Shown here: one piece after another, positions 39,437 to 49,911 of the stretch
How positions within the stretch are numbered: the stretch's first letter is position 1
Layout of the letters: every line of letters starts with the position of its first letter
Made by a program: the position numbers and the translations under genes
The notes under the pieces: model-generated
Database searches by the model: none
What the model was told of the DNA's origin: nothing
The model's input: only the letters and a program-made list of their open reading frames with translations
Source: Curtobacterium flaccumfaciens
Lineage (GTDB): Bacteria; Actinomycetota; Actinomycetes; Actinomycetales; Microbacteriaceae
Direction of reading: 5' to 3'
Assembly: GCA_029689965.1 (NCBI GenBank)
Contig: CP121450.1
Coordinates: forward strand, 1,736,001 to 1,800,000
Length of the DNA: 64,000 nt

Positions 39437-39572
39437 GCGCAGGCACGGCAGGCCCGTCGCTGGCGAGTCGCCCCGGAACCGGCGGCGTGGGCCCAGTCCG
39501 CCCTGGGTTGGGTTCCTTCCCATCGCGACCGCGGTGGAAAGCGGAATCGCGCGTACCAGGTCGGAAGAAACG

Positions 39573-39668
39573 GCCTCCTACGCGCGAAACGGCTTCCTAC
39601 GCGCGGAGCAACCTTCTACGCGCGAATCTGCCCCCTACGCGCGGAACGGCTTCCTATGCGCGGAACTG
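39573..39668. repeat. Five 19-bp direct repeats with TACGCGCG core
   Basis: TACGCGCG begins at 39579, 39598, 39617 and 39636, with TATGCGCG at 39655: an exact 19 bp period, with the spacers close to RAACGGCTTCC. The rest of the 309 bp between 39370 and 39678 holds no gene. Confidence 0.85.
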
Positions 39669-39678
39669 CCCGCGACGC

Positions 39679-40263
39679 TCAGTGGGTGGCGGCGTCGATG
39701 AGCGTCTCGGCGGCGCGGCGGGCGTGCATGGCCGGGGCCGTCGTACCGGCGATCGCCGCGGTGGTCTGCGCGCCCTCGGCGAGGAGCGCGAGCTGGGCGG
39801 CGAGCTCCTCGGCGCGTGCCGGGTCCTCGACGGCGGAAGCGGTGAGCTCCTGGACGAACCGCTGGAAGGAGTCCTTGTGGTCGCGGGCGATCTCGGCGAC
39901 CGCAGGGGAGGTCGCGCCGAGCTCGCCGAACGCGTTGATGAACCCGCAGCCGCGGAAGGTCTCGTCGCCGAACCACGACTCCAGGAAGTCGTACATCGAC
40001 AGGAGCTTGTCCCGTGGGCTGGTGGCGGCGTCGACCGCGCCGTGCACCCCGCGCTCCCAGACGTCGTGTCGGCTGGCGAGCACGGCCGCGATGAGCTGCT
40101 CCTTGCCGGGGAACGCCGCGTAAAGCTTCTTGAGGGAGACCCCGGCACCCGTGCGGATCTCGTCCATGCCGACGGACTGGATGCCGCGCGCGTAGAAGAG
40201 CCGGTCGGCGATGTCGACGATGTGGGCTCGGACGTCGGGATCGACGGTGCTGGTGATGGTCAT
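39679..40263 (-). CDS. TetR-family repressor
   Basis: A 194 aa regulator with an N-terminal helix-turn-helix (RLFYARGIQSVGMDEIRTGAGVSLKKLYAAFPGKEQLI, residues about 22-60) and a helical ligand domain. Frame intact. ATG 40263 is chosen over an upstream start at 40338, which would run through the operators. It is divergent from an alpha/beta hydrolase gene. Two matching palindromes in the 122 bp between them are the likely binding sites, so it should control both genes. Confidence 0.88.
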   Translation of the reverse strand: MTITSTVDPDVRAHIVDIADRLFYARGIQSVGMDEIRTGAGVSLKKLYAAFPGKEQLIAAVLASRHDVWERGVHGAVDAATSPRDKLLSMYDFLESWFGDETFRGCGFINAFGELGATSPAVAEIARDHKDSFQRFVQELTASAVEDPARAEELAAQLALLAEGAQTTAAIAGTTAPAMHARRAAETLIDAATH

Positions 40264-40307
40264 GACGTACCCCGTTCGCTGCGTGTTCACCGTCCACGGC
40301 TTGCGCC

Positions 40308-41222
<915 letters not shown>

Positions 41223-41238
41223 GGCGAACGCCGATCGA

Positions 41239-41289
41239 CTGAGCAGAAATCGTCGAGTGCATCTGACGCACTCGACGATTTCTGCTCAG
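41239..41289. terminator. Perfect 22-bp stem terminator
   Basis: CTGAGCAGAAATCGTCGAGTGC (first arm, 41239-41260; 22 bp) and its exact complement at 41268-41289 enclose a 7-nt loop between convergent genes. A related but imperfect copy lies at 48847-48900. Confidence 0.85.
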
Positions 41290-41325
41290 CGGACGGGGCC
41301 CGGACAGCGCTCGGACGGGGCCGGA

Positions 41326-41578
41326 TCAGTCCTCTTCGGGGGCGTCGTCGGGGTTCGTGACCTGGGCGTGCCCGGCATCGTCGAGGTGGATGGACGTGCC
41401 GTCGTCGAGCGCGACCATCGGCTTGCTCTCGAGGAACGTCAGGGTCCAGCCCCACCCCGCCGTGTCGACGGACTCGTCCGCGAAGCTCGGCCTCGACCTC
41501 GCGCACGGCGACGACCATCGCCTCGGGGAGTTGCCCGGGTGCCTCCGCACCCACGTTCCAGCGTCTGCCCAACTGCAT
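41326..41578 (-). CDS. Small conserved hypothetical protein
   Basis: About 83 aa: MQLGRRWNVGAEAPGQLPEA, then VVAVREVEAEL, DESVDTAGWGWTLTFLESKP, and a beta-rich acidic end (VALDDGTSIHLDDAGHAQV). An extra T (read as A at 41483-41484; AGCTC to AGCTTC) splits it in two. ATG 41578 is preceded by GGAGG at a 5-nt distance, provided by a copy of the dispersed CTGGAGGC motif (41579-41594). Function unknown. It lies directly after valS in the same direction and may be cotranscribed. Confidence 0.7.
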
Positions 41579-41619
41579 CCGTGCCTCCAGTCCGTCTGCC
41601 GACCCCGTCGCGACCGCGA

Positions 41620-44211
41620 CTACGCCTGCTGCTCAGCCAGCTCGATCTCGGTCACCGCGAGTTCCGCGCCGTCCGTGAACGACAGGTTCTCGATGCGGCC
41701 GACGGCCGCCAGGTCGACCGCCGCGCGCTCGATGAGCGCCCGCGTCTCGGCCGGGGCCGCGACGACGGCATGCGTCACGGGCGTCTTCTGGGACGCCTTC
41801 GCCGCCGTCTTCGCCCCGCGGATGCCGATGAGCGCCTGGCCCACCGCCGTGAGCAGCCCCGTCGGCTCGGCCTGGGTGGGCAGCTCGGCCACGGTCGGCC
41901 AGGAGGCGCGGTGCACGCTGGTCTCGTGGGTCCAGGCCCACACTTCCTCCGTCGCGAACGGGATGAACGGTGCGAGCAGGCGGAGCAGTGCGTCGATCGC
42001 GGCGCGGAGCGCGAGGACCGCGCTCGCCTGCGTCTCGTGCGTGGACTCCGTCGCGGTGCCGTACGCGCGCTCCTTGACGAGCTCGAGGTAGTCGTCGCAG
42101 AAGGTCCAGAAGAAGCGCTCGATGACCTCGAGTGCGCGGGCGTGGTCGAATCCGTCGAACGCCGTGGTCGCCTGCTCGATGACGCCGCCGAGCTCGGCGA
42201 GCACGTCGATGTCCAACGGCTCCGTCACGGCGTGCGCGCCCTCGGGCAGCGGGAAGCCGTAGACGAACTTCGCGGCGTTGAGCACCTTGATCGCCAGACG
42301 ACGTCCGACCTTGATCTGCTTCGGGTTCTGCGGGTCGAACGCCGCGTCCGTGCCGAGCTTCGACGACGCCGCCCAGTAGCGGACCGCGTCGGCGCCGTGC
42401 TGCTCGAGGATCGACAGCGGCGTGACGACGTTGCCCTTCGACTTCGACATCTTCTTGCGGTCCGGGTCCACGATGAAGCCAGAGATGCTCGCGTGCTTCC
42501 ACGGCACCGTGTCGGCCTCGAGCTGGCTGCGGAGCACCGTCGTGAAGAGCCACGTGCGGATGATGTCCTGCGCCTGCGGGCGGACGTCGTACGGGTACAC
42601 GAGGTCGTAGAGGGCCGGGTCGGTCTCCCACTTGCCCGCGAGCTGGGGGGTGAGGGACGAGGTCGCCCAGGTGTCCATCACGTCGAGCTCGCCCTGGAAC
42701 CCGCCGGGGACGCCGCGCTGGTCCTCGGTGTAGCCGGGGGCTGCCTCGGACGCCGGGTCGACGGGCAGCTGCGCCTCGGTCGGGACGATCGGCTGGTCGA
42801 ACACCGGGTTGCCGTCGCCGTCGAGCGGGTACCACACCGGCAGTGGCACGCCGAAGAAGCGCTGGCGCGAGATGAGCCAGTCGCCGGACAGGCCGCCGAC
42901 CCAGTTGTCGTAGCGGACGCGCATGAAGTCCGGGTGGAAGGCGATCTCCTCGCCGCGCTGCCGGAGCGTCGCCTTGAGCTGCTCGTCGCGCGCGCCGTTC
43001 ACGATGTACCACTGGCGGGTGGAGACGATCTCGAGCGGCTTGTCGCCCTTCTCGAAGAACTTCACCGGGTGGTTGATGGTCTTCACGTCGCCGACCAGGT
43101 CGCCGGACTCGGTGAGCGCGTCGACGACGACCTTCTTCGCCGAGAACACGGTCTTGCCGGCCATGTCGGCGTAGAGCTCCCGGCCCTGCTCCGACTCGAT
43201 CCAGGCGGGCGTCTCGCTCTTCACACGGCCGTCGAACCCGATGATCGCGCGGTTCGCCAGCTGCAGCTCGCGCCACCACACGACGTCGGTGGTGTCACCG
43301 AACGTGCAGACCATCGCGATGCCGGCGCCCTTGTCCTGCTGCGCGAGGTGGTGTGCGAGCACCGGGACCTCGACGTCGAACAGGGGAGAACGGACGGTGG
43401 TGCCGAAGAGGTCCTGGAATCGCTCGTCGTCCGGGTGCGCGACGAGGGCCACGCACGCGGGGAGGAGCTCCGGGCGGGTGGTCTGGATGACGACGTCACC
43501 CGTGCCGTCGGACTTGTGGAACGCGATGCCGTGGTAGGCGCCCGGCATCTCCTTGTCCTCGAGCTCAGCCTGCGCCACCGCCGTGCGGAACGTGACGTCC
43601 CAGAGCGTCGGGGCGTCGGCCTGGTAGGCCTCGCCGCGTTCGAGGTTGCGGAGGAACGCGCGCTGGGCGCTCGCGCGGGAGGTGTCGTCGATCGTGCGGT
43701 ACGACTGCGTCCAGTCCACCGACAGACCGAGCGTGCGGAAGAGGTGCTCGAACTGCTGCTCGTCCTGCACGGTCAGGCGCTCGCACAGCTCGATGAAGTT
43801 GCGGCGCGAGATCGGCACCTGGTCGGCCGCCTTGCTCGACTTGTTGTCGCCGCCCTCGAACGGCGGCACGAACGCCGGGTCGTAGGGGAGCTGCGGGTCG
43901 CACCGGACGCCGTAGTAGTTCTGCACGCGACGCTCGGTCGGCAGGCCGTTGTCGTCCCAGCCCATCGGGTAGAAGACGTGCTTGCCGCGCATGCGCTCGT
44001 ACCGGGCCTTGAGGTCGGTGTGCGTGTACGAGAACACGTGCCCGATGTGCAGCGAGCCCGAGGCGGTCGGCGGCGGGGTGTCGATCGACCAGACGCTGTC
44101 CTTGGTCGCGCTCTCGCGGTCGAACCGGTAGGTACGGTCCTCCTCCCAGACGGGGCCCCACGCTTCCTCGAGTCCGTCGACGGTCGGCTTCTCGGGGATG
44201 GGCTTCGTCAT
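41620..44211 (-). CDS. valS: Valyl-tRNA synthetase
   Basis: Class I aminoacyl-tRNA synthetase, 863 aa, frame intact over 2.6 kb. The HIGH motif is in [15 protein letters not shown] (near residue 53) and KMSKS in [14 protein letters not shown] (near 557). The CP1 editing domain (about 200-400, [17 protein letters not shown]) and the anticodon-binding domain are complete; the C-terminal coiled coil is short or absent, as in the actinobacterial form. It charges tRNA-Val. An ATG at 44211 gives the start MTKPIPEKP. It shares a promoter region with the divergent transporter gene. Confidence 0.95.
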   Translation of the reverse strand: MTKPIPEKPTVDGLEEAWGPVWEEDRTYRFDRESATKDSVWSIDTPPPTASGSLHIGHVFSYTHTDLKARYERMRGKHVFYPMGWDDNGLPTERRVQNYYGVRCDPQLPYDPAFVPPFEGGDNKSSKAADQVPISRRNFIELCERLTVQDEQQFEHLFRTLGLSVDWTQSYRTIDDTSRASAQRAFLRNLERGEAYQADAPTLWDVTFRTAVAQAELEDKEMPGAYHGIAFHKSDGTGDVVIQTTRPELLPACVALVAHPDDERFQDLFGTTVRSPLFDVEVPVLAHHLAQQDKGAGIAMVCTFGDTTDVVWWRELQLANRAIIGFDGRVKSETPAWIESEQGRELYADMAGKTVFSAKKVVVDALTESGDLVGDVKTINHPVKFFEKGDKPLEIVSTRQWYIVNGARDEQLKATLRQRGEEIAFHPDFMRVRYDNWVGGLSGDWLISRQRFFGVPLPVWYPLDGDGNPVFDQPIVPTEAQLPVDPASEAAPGYTEDQRGVPGGFQGELDVMDTWATSSLTPQLAGKWETDPALYDLVYPYDVRPQAQDIIRTWLFTTVLRSQLEADTVPWKHASISGFIVDPDRKKMSKSKGNVVTPLSILEQHGADAVRYWAASSKLGTDAAFDPQNPKQIKVGRRLAIKVLNAAKFVYGFPLPEGAHAVTEPLDIDVLAELGGVIEQATTAFDGFDHARALEVIERFFWTFCDDYLELVKERAYGTATESTHETQASAVLALRAAIDALLRLLAPFIPFATEEVWAWTHETSVHRASWPTVAELPTQAEPTGLLTAVGQALIGIRGAKTAAKASQKTPVTHAVVAAPAETRALIERAAVDLAAVGRIENLSFTDGAELAVTEIELAEQQA

Positions 44212-44495
44212 GGCTGCGCCTTTCGGTCGGTATGTGCGGCACCGAGTCCGTGGTGAGGTGCCTGAGTGTCCGTGCGCGCTGCACGGGTGTACCCCAGGCT
44301 ACCCGGTCCGGCTCAGTCCGCGGGCGTTCACTCGACGTGGCGGCCCGAGTACCATCGCAACCGATATTCCGTAGTGACCGTCAGTCTGGTAGGCTCTCGG
44401 GGTTTGTTCGGCGGGCGGACCCAGCGCTCGCGTGCTGCAGCGTCGCCGTCCCGTCGGATGCCCGAAGGAAGCCCACAGCACGACCGGAGGACGAC

Positions 44496-46102
44496 TTGCC
44501 GACGAACGACTTGCCGACGAACGACGACCACGCGGGTCCCAGCAGACCGCACCACACCAAGCCGGTGCGCACCAAGGCGCAGGCCAAGCGCGCACGACGC
44601 AAACTGACCGAGGACGACGTGACCGTCGTCGAGGAGTCGCTGCTCAAGCGCGCCGTCGCCGCGGCTGCGCTCGGCAACGCGATGGAGTGGTTCGACTTCG
44701 GCATCTTCGCCTACCTGACGGTGACCATCTCGAAGGTGTTCCTGCCCGAGGGCGACCCCGCCGCGAACCTCGTCGCCACCTTCGGCTTCTTCGCCGCGGC
44801 CTTCATCGTGCGTCCCATCGGTGGCGCGGTGTTCGGTCCGATCGGCGACAAGATCGGTCGGCAGAAGGTCCTCGCGCTCACGATGATCCTGATGGCCGCG
44901 GGCACGCTGGCCATCGGCCTCATCCCCTCGTACTCGACGATCGGGTTCTGGGCACCGATCCTGCTGCTGCTCGCCCGCTTCCTGCAGGGTTCTCGACCGG
45001 CGGTGAGTACGGCGGGGCGGCGACCTTCATCGCCGAGTACTCCCCGGACAAGCGCCGCGGGTTCATGGGGTCGTGGCTCGAGTTCGGCACCCTCGCCGGC
45101 TACGTGCTCGGCGCGTCGATCGTCACCGCGCTGCAGTACGGCATGCCCGAGGACGCCCTGCTCAGCTGGGGCTGGCGCATCCCGTTCATCATCGCCGGTC
45201 CGCTCGGACTCATCGGGCTCTACCTGCGGCTCAAGCTCGAGGAGACCCCGGCGTTCCAGAAGCAGCAGGAGCAGGCGCAGGAGCGTGAGTCCCAGAAGAC
45301 GCCGTTCCTCAAGCTTCTTCGCCGAGAACTGGCGCTCGCTCATCATCTGCATCGGGCTGGTCCTCGTGTTCAACGTGACCGACTACATGCTCCTGTCGTA
45401 CATGCCGACCTACCTCGAGACGAACCTCGGGCAGAACGCCACGTTCGGCCTCATCCTCATCGTCGTCGTGATGGTGCTCATGATGGTCGTCATCACCTTC
45501 GGCGGCCGGTTGTCCGACAGGTTCGGCCGTCGTCCGGTGCTCGCTGCCGGCTGCATCGGCTTCATCCTGCTGTCCTGGCCGGCACTCAAGCTCGTGCAGA
45601 CCGGGTCCGGCCCGGGAGTCTTCTTCGGGCTGCTCATCCTCGGCCTGGTCCTCGTGACCTTCACCTCGACCATGCCGTCGACGCTCCCGGCGCTGTTCCC
45701 GACGATCATCCGCTACGGCGCCCTCGCGATCGCGTTCAACGTGTCGGTGTCCCTGTTCGGCGGCACCACCCCGCTCGCGACCGAGGCACTGATCGCCGGG
45801 GCGAAGGACGCCGGTCTCGGCTGGGCCGAGGACATCCCAGCGTTCTACCTGATGGCCGCGGCGGTGATCGGCCTCGTCGCGGTGTACTTCACCAAGGAGA
45901 CCGCGTCGTCGCCGCTGATGGGCTCGGGCCGACGGTCGCCTCCGAGGACGAGGTCGCCGAAGTCATCAAGGACTACAACGACCCGACGTCCGAGCTCGCA
46001 CAGTCCGACTGGGCGAAGGAGTTCTCGACGAGCGAGATCCCGATCATCTCGGGCGACGTCCCGTCCTCCGGCGAGTCCCCGAAGGAGCCGGCCGGCTCGT
46101 AG
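44496..46102 (+). CDS. MFS transporter, metabolite:H+ symporter (ProP-like) family
   Basis: About 535 aa with twelve membrane segments after a polar N-terminal tail. The family hallmarks are [17 protein letters not shown] in helix 1, [10 protein letters not shown] in loop 2-3 and [20 protein letters not shown] in helix 5. Breaks occur at 44990-44991, 45315-45316 (extra T in AGCTC) and 45929-45930. TTG 44496 follows GGAGG by 5 nt. Relatives move osmolytes such as proline/betaine or dicarboxylates; the substrate here is undetermined. The start region contains a direct repeat (TTGCCGACGAACGAC twice). Confidence 0.9.
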
Positions 46103-46117
46103 TCGCTGCCGCTCCGT

Positions 46118-46300
46118 CGGCGCCCCGAGTCTCGCGGTCGTCGCTCCGAGGCGCGGCTGGCGCGCCGAGTCTCGCGCAGGGCGACAAGTCTCGCGCCCGC
46201 GAGCGCGAATCGTGTCGCTCACGACGAGACTCGGGCAGCGACCACGAGTCTCGGGGCCGCAGCGACAACGAGACTCGGCGCAGCCGCTACGAGACTCGGG
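46118..46300. repeat. Cluster of CGAGTCTCG / CGAGACTCG palindromes
   Basis: No gene is seen between the stops of convergent genes. Seven half-palindromes occur in about 180 bp (near 46124, 46158, 46182, 46223, 46242, 46267 and 46286). The first three are mostly in one orientation and the last three in a mixed one, allowing several alternative hairpins. Confidence 0.7.
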
Positions 46301-47925
46301 GCGGCACGCGTGGCCCGGCGGCGAGCCGGTCGGCCGCGTGCAGCAGCCGCGCGGTCACGGCGTGCGTCGGCCGCTCGAACACCGACGCCGCGGGGCCGTG
46401 CTCCACGACACGCCCCTCGTGGACGACGAGCACGTCGTCGGCCATCCGCTGCACCGCCCGGAGGTCGTGCGACACGAACACCATCGCAACCCCGGTCGAG
46501 TCGCGGAGCCCTTCGAGCAACGTCAGGACGGCGTCCTGCACCGTGGCGTCGAGCGCGGTCACGGGCTCGTCGAGGACGATCACCTCGGGAGCGGTGGCGA
46601 GCGCCCGGGCGATCGCGAGCCGCTGCCGCTGCCCGCCGGACAGCGTCAAGGGAGACCGTCGCCGGAGCGCGGGGTCGAGCCCGACCTGCTCGAGCGCCGC
46701 GTCCACCCGCTCACCGAGAACCCCCGCGCCGAGCGTTCGGCACCGCCGGAGAACGCGTCCGCGAGCACCCGCTCCACGCTCCACCGTGCGTCGAACGTCG
46801 CCCGGGGTCCTGCACGACCGCGCTGAGCCGGTGTCGGTGCGGGCGCCGGCCGCGCTCGTCGAGCGGGGCCCAGGGCGCCCCGTCGAGCGTCACGGTCCCG
46901 GTGTCGGGCGTCTCGAGCCCGAGCAGGATCCGCGCGAGCGTCGTCTTGCCGGACCCCGACGCGCCGATCACGCCGAGTACCCGTCCTCGTCCGAGCCCGA
47001 ACGACACATCGTCGAGCGCGCGAACCTCGCCGAACGCGCGCGCGAGCCCGTGCGCCGCCAGCACGGTGTCCGCACCGTGCGAGGTACCGCGCTCTGTGCG
47101 AGGCGCGGAGCCCCGCACGGTGGCCGGAACCTCGCACACTGCGCCAGCGCCGGATCTCGCACCGTGCGAGGCGGCGCGCACGAGCGCCCGCGTCGCCTCG
47201 TGCTGCGGTGCCTCGAGCACCGAGGCCACAGGTCCTTCCTCGACCACCCGCCCCTCGTGCATGACGACCACCCGGTCCGCCCAACCCGCGACGAGCCCGA
47301 GGTTGTGCGTGATCACGAGCAGTCCGGATCCGCGTGTCTGCGCCGCGCGCAGCTGCTCCATCACCGTGACGGCGACCCCGGCGTCGAGCGCGGTGGTGGG
47401 CTCGTCCGCCACGACCAGCTCCGGCGCGCCGACCGTCGCCGCGGCGATGAGCGCACGCTGCCGCATGCCGCCGGACAGGGTGCCGGCGAGCCGGCCGTCG
47501 CTCGCGATCGCCGGGTCGAGGCCGACCGCCGCCAGGGCGTTCCGTACTGCCTCGACCCGCGACGCGGCGGTCATCTCGGTGTGGAGGCGCAGCGCGTCCG
47601 CGATCTCGCGCCCGACCGGACGCAGCGGGTCCAGGGCGCCCAGGGCCTCCTGTCCGACGTAGCCGACCCGCGACCCGCGCACGGTGCGCCACCGGCGGTC
47701 GGAGAACGCCCGCACGTCGAGCCCCGCGACCTCGAGCCGGTCGACGCGGACGGCCGAGCCGGCGGCCGACAGGCCGAGCGCGGCACGCGCGGTGACGGTC
47801 TTGCCGGAACCGGAGGCGCCGACGAGCGCGACGCACTCGCCCGCGGCCACCCGGAGGGCGACGTCGCGCACGATCGTCGTCCCGCCGATCGACACGGTCA
47901 GGCCCTGCACGTCGAGCACGGTCAC
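46287..47925 (-). CDS. Peptide/nickel-type ABC transporter ATPase, two-domain fusion
   Basis: About 546 aa with two ABC domains. Domain 1: Walker [13 protein letters not shown], signature LSGGMRQR, Walker [13 protein letters not shown]. Domain 2: Walker [12 protein letters not shown], signature LSGGQRQR, Walker [13 protein letters not shown]. Bases are missing at 46804-46807 and 46721-46725. GTG 47925 overlaps the permease stop (GTGA). The interdomain linker ([18 protein letters not shown]) is a translated GTGCGAGG-family repeat (47077-47170) identical in style to intergenic clusters, so it seems to have inserted in frame. It is the last gene of the minus-strand operon. Confidence 0.9.
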
Positions 47926-48801
47926 CGCGTCGTCCCCGTTCGTCGGATCGCCCGGCCGAGCACCGTGACCGCGGTCGCCAGCACGACGATCGCGAGCCCC
48001 GGGAACGTGCTCATCCACGGCGCCGTCTGCAGGTACGTGCGGCCGTCGGCGAGCATCGCGCCCCACTCCGGGGCGGGCGGTGGCGTCCCCACGCCGAGGT
48101 AGCTGAGCGCCGAGGCCCACACGATCGCCTGTCCGACGCCGAGCGTCCCGACCGCGACCACGGGCCAGAGCGCCGCGGGCAGCACGTGCCGGACGACGAT
48201 CCGGCCGGGGAGCGGCCCATCACCACAGCGGTCTCGACGACCTGCGAGGTCCGGGCGCGGAGCACGAGACCGCGCACGATGCGGGCGTAGCCGGGCGCCG
48301 TGGCGAACCCGACCGCGAGCATCGCCGGGACGGCCCCGGGGCCGGTCACCGCGATGACGACCAGCGCGACGAGCAGCAGCGGCAGCGCGAACGCGACCTC
48401 GGTGATGCGCCCCACGACGGCGTCGACGGCCCGGCTGCCGAGTCCCGCCACGACGCCGAGGACGACGCCGACCCCGCCGCCGACGAGCGTCGCGACCACG
48501 CCGACGACGAGCGAGGCGCGCGTCCCGGCGACGACCCGGGCGAGGACGTCGCGGCCCGACTCGTCGGTGCCGAACGGACTCGACCACGAGGGCGCCTGCA
48601 GCGCCCGCGCAGGGTGCACGCCCAGCGGGTCGCCGCCGCCCAGGAGCGCGGGCCAGACCGCTGCGACGACTGCCAGGACCACCACCGCCGCCGCGACCGT
48701 TCCGGCCGGGCCGAGCGTCCCCCACGGAATCGCTCGGACCGGCCGGTGGACGGCTCGCGCGGGGCACCGCCCTGGAGGCCCGGCTCGGCGATGCCGCTCA
48801 C
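47922..48801 (-). CDS. ABC transporter permease, DppC type
   Basis: About 293 aa. The signature PFGTDESGRDVLARV follows the first membrane helix and periplasmic loop; the EAA loop is VETAVVMGRLPGRIVVRHVLP and the end is LGVGTPPPAPEWGAML. Bases are missing at 48719-48723 and 48210-48215. GTG 48801 is inferred: it opens a frame that joins the body after the first correction, and the frame upstream is repeat sequence. The N-terminal tail contains a dispersed-motif copy (48771-48783). It is coupled to the ATPase gene. Confidence 0.85.
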
Positions 48802-48846
48802 CGTGCGCCCGCCTCGGGTCGGGCGGGGCGCGGGCGCCGCTTCGTC

Positions 48847-48900
48847 GAGTGCGCAGGAATCGTCGCGTGCCGCCCCCGCGACCCGACGGTTCCTGCTCAC
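48847..48900. repeat. Imperfect hairpin between the two permease genes
   Basis: GAGCAGGAACCGTCG...GCGACGATTCCTGC (minus strand) is an imperfect inverted repeat related to the terminator at 41239-41289. In the raw reading it is translated, making the permeases look fused. It contains the probable stop of the upstream permease. Confidence 0.55.
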
Positions 48901-49876
48901 CCGACGGGGTGTGCGGGGTGGTCGTGCGCGGATCGACGGCCCGTTCGACGAGGTCCGCCACCGCGAGGACCACCACGTACGCCGCGGCCGACACGAGCGC
49001 GATGCCCGCGACGAGCGGCATGTCCCGCTGCGTCACCGCGGTCACGAGGGCGCGCCCGACGCCCGGGAGCGCGAACACGGACTCGACCACGACCGCCCCG
49101 GAGACGAGCGACCCGAAGGCCCACGCCGACAGGGCGATCCCCGGGAGTGCGGCGTGGCGGAGCAGATGCCGCGCGAAGAGTCCGGCGCGGGTCTCGCCCC
49201 GGCTCCGGGCGGCGAGTGCGAAGGCCGACCGCTGCGCGTCCACGACGCCGTCGCGGACCGTCTCGGCGAGGTACCCCGCGACCGGGACGGCGACCGTGAC
49301 CACCGGCAGCACCCAGCCCGTCGCCGTGCCGTCGCTCACCGCGGGGACCCACCCAGCGCGCTCGCGAACACCACGATGAGCACGCTGCCGAGCCAGAAGT
49401 GCGGCGTGACGCTCGCGGTGACGCTCAGTGCGCTCGTCAGACCGGCTGCGAACCGGCCGCGCTGCGTCGACCACCACGCGGCGACGATCGCGAGCACCCA
49501 GGCAACGACGAGCCCGAGGACCGCGAGCGTCAGCGTCACCGGGAGCTGCTGCCCGAGGAGCGTCGCGACCGGGTCCGGAACGCGTACGAGTCACCGAGGT
49601 GCCCGGTCGCCAGCCGGCCCAGGAACACGACGTACTGCACGAGCACCGGTCGGTCGAGGCCGTACTCCTGTCGCACCTGGGCGACCGCCTCGGCCGAGGC
49701 CTGCGACCCGGGCCGCCGAGGATCGCGAGCGCCGGGTCGCCGGGGATCAGCCGGATCGCGACGAACACGATCGTCGCGACGGCCCAGAGCACACCGATGC
49801 CGCCGGCCAGGCGGCGGAGTCCCCACAGGGTCCACGCCGACCACCCGGCGGGCGCGGTCCGACGTCCGCGACGCAA
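48897..49876 (-). CDS. ABC transporter permease, DppB type (several frame breaks)
   Basis: About 327 aa. The N-terminus carries AGGIGVLWAVATIVFVAIRLIPGDPALAILGGPG, and the body SVLIVVFASALGWVPAV, an EAA region (DAQRSAFALAARSRGETRAGLFARHLLRH) and ESVFALPGVGRALV. Bases are missing at 49707-49709, 49571-49573, 49352-49354 and 48900-48902; the last hides the stop codon. TTG 49876 is the likely start: GGAGG lies 6 nt before it within a copy of the dispersed motif (49877-49893). Four breaks in 1 kb could also mean real decay, but each is a G/C run one base short. Confidence 0.8.
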
Positions 49877-49911
49877 CCCGTGCCTCCAGTCCGACGATCG
49901 CGAGGTCGCGA

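Noticed and set aside
39573..39668. CRISPR array
   Set aside because: The period is only 19 bp with no unique spacers, and no cas genes are present.
41257..44256. A 999-codon open frame opposite valS
   Set aside because: valS is intact with HIGH and KMSKS motifs; the antisense frame is compositionally biased and matches nothing.
44381..44704. Small minus-strand frames between valS and the MFS gene
   Set aside because: They are antisense to the MFS start region; a TTG start with a well-placed GGAGG on the plus strand explains this DNA.
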